This document shows, piece after piece, positions 14,663-24,482 of a stretch of 64,000 nucleotides of DNA; within the stretch, counting starts at the first letter, position 1; each line of letters begins with the position of its first letter. Made by a program: the position numbers and the translations under genes. Source of the stretch: Symbiodinium natans (lineage: Eukaryota > Sar > Dinophyceae > Suessiales > Symbiodiniaceae). The stretch spans positions 500,001 to 564,000 of the forward strand of contig CAJNDS010002199.1 of NCBI GenBank assembly GCA_905221605.1. Reading direction: 5' to 3'. Under the pieces are notes generated by a model. That model worked only from the letters and a program-made list of their open reading frames with translations, did not search any database and had not been told where the DNA came from.

Positions 14663-17094
14663 GCCGATTGTTTTGCCAAAGATGGCCATTGGCCTCAGTG
14701 ACTTGCTGCGCCCGTGTGGAGTGTGAGAACAGCTTTAGTTTTGTCTGCCAGCTAGCATAGCGCCGTGACTCTGCGCCTCGTGTGCCGTTTGCGAGTGCTC
14801 TTGTGAAACAGGCGACGGATATCATGCTTTGACTTGGGCCGGGGACTGCCAGAAATGATGTGAATGGAATCTGAAGTGGCTTGTCAGATGCAGCTGTGCG
14901 CTGGAAACGAGGCATGCATCAAAGGTCACCTGCAAATTGTCAAGATATTGCTTCAGGCCTCAACTTGTAGACTGCCGAAGAAATATGGCGGTTGACAAAC
15001 AGTAAGCGCGCGCTTGGAAAGTGGCCCGGCAAAAGCTGAGAGCACTGTCAGGCTCGGGCCAGCATTGACGAGGCCGCCAGCTCCAGCGGCAAGACGCCGC
15101 TTTGTCCTCAGCTTTGGGGCCCTTTCAACGCGTGTCGCCAGGCGGAGCAGGGCACTAGCTGTCCTTTGGTTGATAGATAGAAAGATAATACATATATATA
15201 TATATACATATGTATTGCATACATATGTGTTATATATATATATACACATATAAATTATATTTTTGTTTTCACTGGTTGGAACATTTGCGTTTCGTGCACT
15301 GAGCCCAGGTTGTCGCTGGCTGCTGAGCGTGGGCATATGGAAGTGGTGGAAGAGCTGCTGGCGAAGCAGGCGAAAGACAAGCTGTAGGTTGTCTTGGATA
15401 CTCAAGGTCGAAGCATGTTTCTTGAGCTGAGGCGCGGCTCGACCAGACGAACTCCGACGGAAGCACCCCTCTCCATGCAGCAGCGCATCAGCCGCTTTGG
15501 CCAAAGTCAAAGCATGAGTCGGGCGCACGGGCCCCGGCCCACGTTCGAACCTAAGAGATTCGATCGGCCAGGTGTGAAGTGGAAGTTGTGGCACATCTCC
15601 TCTCTCGGACTCAACTCTGTTTCTGTGTCATGTGGCGCAGTTCCGGCCACGGGACTTCTGCCACCATACCGCAAGCCTGAAGGAAGTCCATGGTAAACGT
15701 GGCTGACAACGAGGGCTGGACTCCACTAATGCTTCCCGACCAGAATTCTGAGCATTGTGGCATGATGGCATGTGGCATCGCTGTGTGTGCCTCTGGGGGC
15801 CAATTCCAGGTATGCAGTGAATGCTCCGTCTCCTGCAACGGACAGCCAGGGTCTCAGGTCAGTTCATGACGATGGAGGTTTGCCTTAGGTCAAAGCCTAA
15901 GCAGTCTAAGCAAACAGTTGGGCGATGCCCATAGCCCTGGAGGTGTGAGGCCAGAGCTCAGCGACCGAAAGGTCCGTGCACTGACGACTTTGACTTTCAA
16001 CGAGTACTGACATGAACCCAGCGCTTGCGGAGGTTCACATTGAAGGAACGATTGGCAGGAAGTCCACGTGCAAGTCTGAGCATGTGCAGACGTGACAATG
16101 AGGTATAAAGTCAGGGATGCACGAAGTCACTCAGCGAGGTTGGAGTTGCTGCTGCTGCACAAGGCTGATGCAAATGTGCTGGTCTCAGGGAGTACTACTC
16201 GTAGTAGCAGTAGCACAAGTCCGTGCAGTGCAAGCGACGTGGGTAAACCATTATGATTAAGCGAATTAGTATTTTGCAACCAGCTCGGCAATGCCCTCAA
16301 GTCAGGCACAGTCACTCGATGGCTTCAGCCCTTTGATTATCGTATGTGCATACGTGCGATTCTCAGCTGAAGTTGCCTGCACCAAGGCAATCGTAGTATA
16401 CTGTGATTTGAACTGCCATGTTTGGCATTTTCGGTCCCAGGATCGTCCTCATGCGGTGAAACAGCTGCTGGACGCCAAAGCCCAGGTCAACATGGCCACG
16501 ATGTGCTGCCCTCAAACCTAGAAAGTATTCAACAGCGGTCTCAACACCAACAAACACCACCAACGCTTACAAGCGAGCCTGTCTCTCGCCAAGGAAAGGC
16601 CAAACATCTATGCTCATGGCTGCGGTGAATGATCTTCCAGTCGTGGCTAAAGCACTGATTGTGGGCAATGCAGACGTGAACCAGGCCGTAACCAGGCTCC
16701 TTGCTTGCCCACATGTGTGGGCTTCTGCAGATTCCTGCAAGGCAAATGCCAAGGGCGAAAGCCCATTATCTGTTTCCGAGAAGAATGGCTTCAGAGAGGT
16801 CGTAGCTCCCTTAAAGGTGCGTGTGTGTGTGTGTGTGCACACACTCATCGCTTTCTGGTAATTTTCTCTTAGGCTGACCTCCTGAAGAGTGCTGGCGCCT
16901 TGCCCCCGAAGGGTGGCAAGAAGAAGGGCCGCATCTTGGGCAAAAGTCAATGTAGCACATCAGGCTTCAGAGATAGCTTGCAGGCTAAGAGTGCACTCAT
17001 CGCGCATTCTCAAGGGTTGCAAGCAGGCATGGAGACTTCTTCAATACGGCAGAAGACGGACAGAAGCCAGCGCTCGTTTGACCAAGGAAAGTAG
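14663..17094 (+). CDS. Ankyrin-repeat protein, many small exons (5' end not found)
   Basis: Nine short + strand segments encode ankyrin half-repeats in series: 14663 (ADCFAKDGHWP), 14912-14956 (IKGHLQIVKILLQ), 15309-15383 (LSLAAERGHMEVVEELLAKQ), 15683-15730 (VNVADNEGWTPLM), about 16139-16180 (LELLLLHKADANV), 16441-16502 (HAVKQLLDAKAQVNMAT), 16599-16687 (LMAAVNDLPVVAKALI, then GNADVNQA), 16742-16816 (ANAKGESPLSV, then GFREVVAPLK) and 16873-17094. The last exon closes the repeats (ADLLKSAGALPPKGGKKKG) and adds a basic, Ser/Gln-rich tail to a TAG stop. Codon phase matches across 16816/16873, a 56-bp GT-AG intron containing a TG run. Several other borders are approximate. Ankyrin repeats mediate protein-protein contacts, and the partner is unknown. 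Weak consensus in some units could mean a diverged gene. Confidence 0.72.
15189..15258. repeat. AT-rich imperfect palindrome (TA microsatellite)
   Basis: TA runs flank the inverted pair ACATATGTA / TACATATGT, separated by 5 bases, so the region can fold into a long AT hairpin. It lies in an intron of the ankyrin gene. Confidence 0.85.
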
Positions 17095-18061
17095 CACACC
17101 AAGGCGCACACTCATGACATGAATTCGCCATTCCATTTCACCGGAGGTTTGAGCCAAGACTTCTACTCTTGCTATCCAATTATCGTCTATTGCTGGGGGA
17201 GGGGTCACTGGTTGCTCTCCACCGGGTCAACGTGCAATGCCTTCAGACAGTAGCTCAGCGCTCAACCAGCCAGCCTTCCAATCGCGAATGCCTGGCATCG
17301 AGTGCAAAACTTTCGTGTCACAGACGTGCACGGAAACAAATCTATGTCCGCAGCGCTGCAATCTTCTAAGAGTTGCCCCATGAAGGAGAGCTGACGATTG
17401 AAGGTCTTGAGGATGGTTGAGGGACTATTCGAGAAGAGCTGAGTCAGAGACTTGCACGTCGAGCAACGAACGGTTGTTGAGTCCCTGTTTGGTAGAGCCG
17501 AAGCTTCATCGAGACAGTATGGAGGCCCTGTGAGGCTACACACGTTGCCAAATCGAATCTCCATGAACCGATTGAAATTGAGCAAGGGGTTCAGGGTTCA
17601 GGGCCCTTTCTAGGGTCCTTGTAGATTTTTTGCAACTCAACTCTCAGCCGCGCCATGGAAGTTGGCGGCAAATCACAACCTGAGGCTGCATAGGCTGCCG
17701 AAATTCTGCGAAATGCAACTGGTACCCTTTCGCACCAAAAGGCCCAACATCGGGATCCACGCTTAAGCAAGTCCCGCCTTCGGGTTGTCCGGCTCAGGAC
17801 CGACGAAAATCGGCATTCACAACAACAGTGGTAATGATGAGATTGGCTAATGATAACCTCGCAGCGTAACAATCGTAACAATCTTGATGAGAGCAAGAAG
17901 CGATGGCAGCATGCGAGTACACCTTACGGACCGTGACCTTTGTATTCAGCTATGCTTTGCCATGGCCGAGCATTGAGCCCTGCTCACTGCAAGACCAGTT
18001 CGCGGTGCTGTCCTGATCAGTTCTGATCAGTTCTGCATGGAAAGCTGAAACTGGGGCCGCC
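17095..18061. other. Intergenic between ankyrin and glycosyltransferase genes
   Basis: No gene supported. A doubled TTCTGATCAG unit lies just upstream of the next start codon (about 18013-18033). Its AG dinucleotides are possible spliced-leader acceptor sites, but the sequence alone cannot show use. Confidence 0.4.
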
Positions 18062-19251
18062 ATGGTGCACTGTGCATCGGCGTTTCTCTTCGGGACAGCC
18101 TATGCCATCGACCCAGTGGCGTTCCACATTCCCAACAAGAGCTTCATCCGACTCAATGTTATGTCTGACTTGGAGGGGTTGAGCCGTCAGGACCTCTTGT
18201 CCACATGGGTTGTAAACATCTGGACAGGATTGCAAGCCGAGGTTGGTGAGGTCGGTGAGGTCGGTGGGCGCAATAACAACTCTTACCCGGCAGCTTCGGC
18301 GACGAGGTTGGACCTGGCAGCTTCGGCGACGAGGTTGGACATACCGCGGCCAAGTTACTTCGACAGCAGTTTAGATGAGGAGCCGCCAAGACGGTACACC
18401 TTAGACTTGGACACGGCCAAGCTGCTTCAAATTGCTGGCTCAGAACGGCGCTTGATAGTATCTTGGACAACTGGTGGGCCAAAGCGATGGTCGATTGCTC
18501 ACAACCTGGCGCTCTCTATTCGAAAGAACACCCCGGAGCTAGAGCACAGCTTTGTTTTCATCGCACTAGATTCGGATGCCGTCCGACGTGCACAAGACTC
18601 AGGCTTCAACGTAGTGTTGAACGAAGGCTCTCATGATCTGCAAGATGATATTTGGAAAATGCGATGGTTGATACAGACCACCTGCATCGCATTGGGCCTC
18701 GAGGTTCTTGTGGTAGATTCCGATATCGTTTTTCTCTCCAACCCATTCCACCACTTCTACTTCGATTCAGATGTAGAGGCCATGACGGATCATTTCTTTC
18801 CTGCAGAGCAGCTTTGGGCCACATGGCTACGACCCGCAGAGCACATCAACACTGGGTTTCTTTTTGCGCGGCCTTCTCCTCGACTGCTGGCTTCGTGGTA
18901 GGGCTTGAGCACAAAGTAGCGCAAATAAAGTCAATGTCATGTGTTGATGCGCAGAAGCGTGAAGCGCGAGTCTGATTTGTTGTACCGTGCAAGGCTTTTC
19001 TGGTGGAGTTTGTGGACGCGCACTATCATGGACACGAGGGCCCCACACTCCGCGACGGAATGGACCAGCGGGTGTTCAACAAGTTCGTCATGCAAAAGAT
19101 GGAGAAAAGACCGCCTGAGGCCACTCCCGAGTTGTTAAAGAGGGTTTGCGTGTTCGACATGTACCTATTCGGACTTCATTCTTGGCTTCTAGAAACCAAA
19201 AGCATGTACGTGGCAAGCCATGCGTTGGTGGCAGGTCATAACCCGCTATGA
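18062..19251 (+). CDS. Nucleotide-diphospho-sugar transferase (PF03407-like), 5' exons
   Basis: Such enzymes transfer a sugar from a nucleotide sugar to glycans in the secretory pathway. Exon 1 starts at ATG 18062 in a strong context (GCCGCCATGG) and runs to about 18898. It opens with a short hydrophobic segment (ASAFLFGTAYAI). The catalytic domain has RLIVSWTTGG, the metal-binding DxD inside LGLEVLVVDSDIVFLSNPF, and HINTGFLFARPS. After an intron of about 95 bases, exon 2 (from about 18994) resumes with LVEFVDAHYH, the conserved DQRVFNKFV and VASHALVAGH, all expected in this order. The exact donor/acceptor pair at 18898/18994 is ambiguous because one G can be assigned to either side. A 27-bp in-frame duplication lies at 18290-18340. 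Later exons follow in the next entry. Confidence 0.8.
18290..18340 (+). repeat. 27-bp tandem duplication inside coding sequence
   Basis: A 24-base unit (starting GCAGCTTCGGCGACGAGG) occurs twice, separated by 3 bases. The period of 27 keeps frame and gives the repeated peptide AASATRLD-L/I. Just upstream, a GAGGTCGGT motif repeats and gives EVGEVGEVGG. Both fall in the linker between the N-terminal segment and the catalytic domain, where length change is likely tolerated. Confidence 0.9.
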
Positions 19252-19383
19252 GAACATCACCTTTCCAGCCTTGGACTGGCAAGGCAAGACGGATCGCTTC
19301 ACCCCAAGAGAGACATGGGACTTGCCGATCGGGTCTGGAGAGAGCATTACGCTGCGCATTCTGGATCCTGCCCCTTGGAAGTT

Positions 19384-20896
19384 GACAATGTCAGGTCCGT
19401 TTCTCCGAGTTTCTCCATGGATCCAAAGACAGTTGTTCTGCCAAGGTGTGTATTTCGCATGGCATGAACTACTTCTGGCGCAAGGCCAGGGCAGGCAAAG
19501 AATCTCTGGAAAGCATTCAAGACAGGAAAGAAGAGCACAGTGCGCATCACCCGTGGCAGCCGATCATTCGCTTGCACAAGTCAGATGCAAGGGGCATGGC
19601 ATTAAATGCGGCATTCTTTCTGCCACGGCGAACCCCCTTATAGGCATACAAGTTGAAGAGTTGTGCCGGACGCCAGCAGCCTCCGGCCGTTGTTCACGTC
19701 AATGGCGTCGACCCCAAGATGTATTTTCTTCGTGCCTTGGGCAGTAGTTGGTCGGCGCTACACGATGTAAAAACTGATGCAAGCTATAAATATGGCCGAG
19801 TCTGTCTTCATGGTATTGCAGTATTGCAAAAAAAGCCTAAGAAGCAGCCAGAGGTGACAGAAATTTGTGGTACATTGACGACTGGGAGGACAGGTTCAAT
19901 GACTCCACCTCCTTCCTTGTATACCATCATCCGAGGGGTCTGAACTTGTCCGCAGATTTCGAGGTGTTGATTGCTGCTCTGGAGGTTGGGGCATACTTGC
20001 GTCGACGCGTCGTGCTGCCGGACACCATGAACTGTGCCAACAGCCCTGCCTACAAGATTTACAACTTGAGCGAAACGATGGTGGACGAGCCAGGCTGCAC
20101 ATACGATTACTTTGCCCATGCAAATGGTCTCTACGAGGTGTACTCCCGTGTGAAGTCACTTGCTTTGAGTTCATCCTGCTCAGCACTCCTGCAAGGGAAA
20201 TCAAGAGAACGTGGATTCCATCAAGAGAATGAACGAACTGCCTTGTACCTTCCTTGAAAGTGCTCTGTTGTGCCAAGGCCCTATGCTGTCGAGGCGGGCA
20301 TCAGTCGAGAGCCCCGTTTTCTGGACTTGCCCGTGATGCAGCTGAACATGGAGCTCGAGACCCAGACTGGCCGACTGCGGGAAGAGATCCTCGCAGCGCA
20401 TGCAGAGCGGAGGGCCGCATTTGGAAGTCTTTCTGCACGGGTTCTGGAGGTCGAGGACGTGATCTTGCTACGCGACGGACTGCGTAGTGGACGATTTGGA
20501 CTCCGAATGAATGCTGAACACGTCTTCAGCTGTGCATACCAAGAACCGCTTATTGGAGCTATGGCATGCCTTGATGAACCATACGTGGAAGAGTTTGGCA
20601 AAGAGGCGATGTGCGAAGCGCAGAGCTTTGTTCGAGGATGTGGGCCAGTGGGAATCTGTTGCTGCTGGCCGTTTTGGGGCTGGGGCGAGAAGCTGCAGTA
20701 CTTCACAGGAGTAAGATGGGATTTGCCATGCAACTGTGGCGTCTCTGTGTGTGAAAGATTCAGTCGCAGCCTGGAGACTGGCAGTGAAAACTGCTGCCGC
20801 CATGCTGGAAGTACATCCATCTTTCCGGTGACAGATCCTGGAGTCTTCTATTGCGAAACCAACAGCAGCTTCCTGGCGGCAGTGGGAAATACTTGA
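19384..20896 (+). CDS. Glycosyltransferase gene, middle and 3' exons (second module)
   Basis: Pieces in register continue downstream of the PF03407-like part. About 19400-19640 encodes SMDPKTVVLPR, then HGMNYFWRKARAGKESLES and PWQPIIRLHKSDARGMALN. About 19655-19750 encodes AVVHVNGVDPKMYFLRALG, a His-Val-Asn-Gly element often seen near the end of nucleotide-sugar transferases. From 19865 comes WYIDDWEDRFNDSTSFLVYH, then LSADFEVLIAALEVGAYL and RRRVVLPDTMNC, which looks like the nucleotide-sugar-binding entry of a fucosyltransferase-type domain (inference). From about 20275 to 20896 a Cys-rich segment follows (YAVEAGISREPRFLDL; many CC pairs). These may all be one long protein or two adjacent genes. 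Exon borders are approximate. Confidence 0.5.
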
Positions 20897-21040
20897 ACCA
20901 ATGAGCTGTAGCAAGCTGGCTTGGTCTGCATGAGTTGGAAGCATTTCGAGATGTGCAGGTTGGTCAGGACCAACTGGAGCCGAGGACGGAAACTGCGGTG
21001 AGCAGTTTGTTTTTGTTTTTTTGTGTGCTGCTTGTGTCCA

Positions 21041-21323
21041 GGACAGCAACACTTATACCTCGCAAGCGCTCATCGAATTCGCCGCGAACAAGCGCACAGT
21101 GCAGCAAAGTTTCCAGACCTGCAGCCTCCCGGCCTTCTTTCGTCGGATCGACGGTGAAGTCAACTTATTCGGCTTGAGCCGAACTGTTTCGAGCCAAGGT
21201 CTGGATCGCTTGCTCCGCAGGGGCGATGCCTTTCAGGAGACATCGCTGCGGGAGTGTGAGCTGGCTGCATTGGGAACCGTGACGGGTCAAGATGGTTCAC
21301 AATGGTCAAGCTTCGAAGAATGA
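21041..21323 (+). CDS. Candidate terminal exon after the glycosyltransferase
   Basis: After a possible acceptor (GTCCAG, with the exon from about 21041) the frame encodes SNTYTSQALIEFAANKRTV, then LPAFFRRIDGEVNLFGLSRT and a Glu-rich end at TGA. It is protein-like and placed where the last exon of the glycosyltransferase gene would be expected. No known domain. Confidence 0.35.
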
Positions 21324-22441
21324 GAATCTGACATTCTATTTTTACCTGCCTGATCCTGTCTTAGATATGAAGTAGAACAAAACGAGCGGGCAGAGTTCAG
21401 TTCTGTCAGCATCGCATCGGCTTGCTGAGTTTGTTTGCCAGTGGCGCATGGCAGTGTCTCAAGCCTGCAGCGGCATTCCTGCAAGGCAATCTTCAGTTCA
21501 GCCACTTAGCAGAACATGAATGCATGAGGGTTTTTTGAGGATGCACGGGGCCCGGAGTGCATGATGCAACCAAAAGTCAGGGTCTCCTGTTTACTGGGCA
21601 TGCTATGATGTGCTTCATGAGGCTCCTATCTTCTGAGACGCTTCAAGTGGAAGCAGCTGCACACATGGCTAGTCAGCATCTGAGGGTTCAGCTTGCACGA
21701 GACATTTTCATCATTCTGTTGTCCGAGTGAAGGGTTCTTGGAAATCTGTGAGTTCTCCGACGGTTCAAGAGCGACACAAGTGTGAGGCATCAGGCCTTGC
21801 TCGTTAGATAGAATCATGACCATGCAGCGCACAGCTGCTGATGTTCATTGCCGTAAACCCATCTCACAGCCATAACTCGGAATGTGCGTGATACTGCGAT
21901 ATACTGCATACCCTCGCTGCCATGGACATACAATCCAACCGCAGAGTACGAGCTGCTGTTGGCGACTGACCCCGGATGCCTACGCACTCCTGGGAACACG
22001 ACCGGGACATCGCCGGAGCGGTTCTGGCTGCACACAACTTCTCTCCTCCATGGGACTTTCCAACCTTGGATAAGGTCAGGTGTGCTTTGGGCCATGGTTG
22101 CCTGGCAAGACATCATGGACAAATAGAAGTTGCTGATTGCAACATTGAGTGCGTGCCGCACAATGACATGGATGAAACAGCGAGGTTGCACAGGACCGGA
22201 ACCCTACAAGACAGATGCACAGCAAGAGGAGGAAGCAGCGGAAGCGGAGGCGTTTTGAGGTCTAGCTACCGAGAGTTGATGCTTGAGTTTGGGTGCAAAA
22301 TTGGATGAAACTCACCTTGGGTTGTCAAGGTGAGTTTGCCAAACCTTTGTGTTAGACTTATTCTGAAAGCACGCAGTAGAGCAGCATATTGTTGTAGCTT
22401 GAGCTGATACCATCATCGGTCATGAAATGTAAGACTGCCAG
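21324..22441. other. Intergenic, nothing identified apart from one hairpin
   Basis: Weak open frames at 21884-22308 have no motif. A perfect inverted repeat lies at 22308-22337 (listed separately). Confidence 0.4.
22308..22337. repeat. Perfect 12-bp inverted repeat, 6-nt loop
   Basis: AAACTCACCTTG is followed by GGTTGT and then its exact reverse complement CAAGGTGAGTTT. It could fold as a hairpin in DNA or RNA. No gene surrounds it, there is no T-run after it, and bacterial-type termination is not expected in this genome. It could be the core of a small foldback element. Confidence 0.85.
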
Positions 22442-22567
22442 CAGGCCAAGCTGATTGCGGCGAAAGAGGCGATGCAAGAGTTTGATGCCCAGGGCAATCC
22501 AGCAGGTCCTCCAGGCTGGCCTTTCGGGGTCCAGAAGGAGGACAAAGAAATCTGGCCACTCCCTCGC
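22442..22567 (+). CDS. Candidate exon, unknown protein
   Basis: After a TGCCAG acceptor the frame encodes QAKLIAAKEAMQEFDAQG and then a Gly/Pro-rich link into QKEDKEIWPLP. A tandem array of CTCGCAG units starts at its 3' end. It looks like a genuine exon, but I do not recognise the protein. Confidence 0.33.
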
Positions 22568-22602
22568 AGTTCTCTCGCAGTTCTCTCGCAGTTCTCTCGC
22601 AG
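22563..22602. repeat. 11-bp tandem repeat resembling stacked 3' splice sites
   Basis: The unit CTCGCAGTTCT is repeated three times, plus a partial fourth copy. Each unit carries a pyrimidine-rich run ending in CAG, the form of a splice acceptor. It sits directly at the edge of the candidate exon 22442-22567. Confidence 0.88.
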
Positions 22603-23085
22603 CCTTCGCATTTCAGAGCACGCCGTGAGCTCCTTCGTGCATTTTGGCAGCAAACCGAGGGCCCCCGATGATGTGGAAGAGCTCAGAAGACGCCTTCCAA
22701 GCTACAAAATCAAGGGGCCACTGCCTCAAGCAATCGATGCAACCTCTCCCAGCCTCAGTTTACTTGTAGAAAGTATGCCGTTGAGCCACCAACATCTCTG
22801 TGCGGGCCTCACCCAGTGCTAGCTAAGGCCAGGAGTCCGCGCGGTTTGCGGCCAGGACCGCAAGTAGAAATGAGAGTAAGCAAGTCAAAGCGTGTGCGCT
22901 GTGAGTCTTTACATTGTGTCACTTTTGTGCACATCATGCACCACAACACAATCTGTGCGATACCTGAGGCTGGGGGCAGGGAGAGCTGGTTGGACCACGA
23001 CTGCGTCTCATCAAGCGCGAGCGCGGGGTACACTCAGTCGAGGAGGTCAGCTTTTGGTATCTCTTCGTGGCCTCTGCCGAGTCAG

Positions 23086-23313
23086 GAAGTGTGGCAATGT
23101 GTTCAGGCTGCCCAAATGTGCGATGACATGGAGGAGTGCACACACTTTTCCATCATGGCTGCCGCCTATGATCACATCGCTTGTCTGCATGAACATGAAG
23201 ACCTGCTCCATAACGAAACTGACGGAGATCTCAAGGTTGGCCCAGACTGGCCGAACAACGAAGATTTCGACAAAGGCAGAAGTGCAATCTGCCCATGCTG
23301 CGGCGATCATTGA
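23086..23313 (+). CDS. Candidate exon, Cys-rich PAN/apple-like fragment
   Basis: The frame after GAGTCAG encodes EVWQCVQAAQMCDDMEECTH, followed by FSIMAAAYDHIACLHEH and a Gly-Pro-containing end. Cysteine spacing (C..C..C..F..C) resembles PAN/apple-like modules that are abundant in dinoflagellate surface proteins. That link is an inference from spacing only. The 3' border is uncertain; the frame itself stops at 23313. Confidence 0.33.
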   Translation, partial: EVWQCVQAAQMCDDMEECTHFSIMAAAYDHIACLHEHEDLLHNETDGDLKVGPDWPNNEDFDKGRSAICPCCGDH

Positions 23314-23966
23314 TGTTTTAAAGATTTTCTGCAGGCATGTGACAGTATGCTGGCCAGGTATTCCATACAGAGCCGAGTTCTGCAAGGGACCAATGGTCAC
23401 CACCATTGACTTCCCTCACACTCACTCCTTCGTCGGTATCAAAAAGTATGCAGCCAGGCACCATGTCAGAGCCAACAAGCTGCAGTTTGATCATGTTGGG
23501 CGTTGGTTGTATGTTGTGCTTTTGCATGGCGACTCGGCCTGGCACTGGCAATGCCACAGGGAGCATGATCTGCCAGCTCCAGAGACAAATGGTGCAGCTG
23601 TTCCTCTCGCTGATGGACCCCTGGAAGCTTTCGGTCGAGATCAAGGCAAGATGTGTACAACACCGCAACACAGCCAACATTGCGAAGCGCATCAGAACAC
23701 ACAACATGACGGCAGAAAAACCGCATCCTTGATTCACTGCCAGCTGGCGCCTTGCGGAGGATACTTCCTGGCTTCCCGGAGCCGCCTGAAAAGAATCGAA
23801 GCCGCACGGCAACATTAAGAAGATCGAAGCCATAATCCAAACCCATGCTCAGCGTCTCTTTGAGTCTCATTCTGTCTCAGGAGGTTGATTTCTTTGTTAC
23901 CAGTTTGTTTGCAAATTGCTTGTGTCAAATTGGACGCTGAGCCCATGCTGTGCCCATGTGCCCCAG

Positions 23967-24041
23967 GAGCAACAAAGAGTAAATCGTCTGAAGAGTGCTA
24001 CCAATCAACTGCAAACCATCAAGAAGGCAGAGACAGCAAAG
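23967..24041 (+). CDS. Candidate 25-codon coiled-coil exon
   Basis: Bounded by a CCCCAG acceptor and a GC donor, this phase-0 segment encodes EQQRVNRLKSATNQLQTIKK and AETAK, a heptad-like helix. The fit to local splice rules (AG then G; GC donor) supports an exon. It may belong with the P-loop exon 320 bases downstream. Confidence 0.38.
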
Positions 24042-24361
24042 GCGGGACTGCCGCTTCTCACATGCATGTTCACACCTTTTGTCCCGAACCTCTTTCTACC
24101 AAGTTTCGCAGTTTCGTGCCATCAGGATGTTCAGGCGCAACTAAAGTCAATGCAGAGCCTCGCACCACTGGTGCCAAGAAGTCAGGCAACCGGATGGCAG
24201 AAAGGGCGTTGGCATGGACACATGATTATTTCGATCTTGTCACCATGTCTTTGCTGCAACTGCGACACGAGACCTTTGCAAACTCAAACGATGCTGTTTC
24301 CGATTGTTTTTGGATGACAACTCACTACGATAGTGGGACTTGTGCTCCTGCCCTTTTGCAG

Positions 24362-24482
24362 GCTGGTAGGGAAGACTCTGTTGATCGATGCTGTTTGCGA
24401 TTCGATGGGAATCCACTTGGCTATACTTGACTGCAAACTCAACGAAACAACAAAACTAGCAAAAGCTTTGGAGACTCATGAG
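24362..24482 (+). CDS. Candidate exon with P-loop, AAA-ATPase-like
   Basis: After TTTTGCAG the frame reads LVGKTLLIDAVCDSMGIHLA then ILDCKLNETTKLAKALETHE, ending at a GC donor (GCACAA). GKT plus a helix and the strand ending in LDC resemble the second half of a Walker A motif and the following strand in AAA ATPases, such as the first domain of peroxin-6-like proteins. The first glycines of the Walker motif would have to lie in an upstream exon that I did not find. No Walker B was located. Confidence 0.32.
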
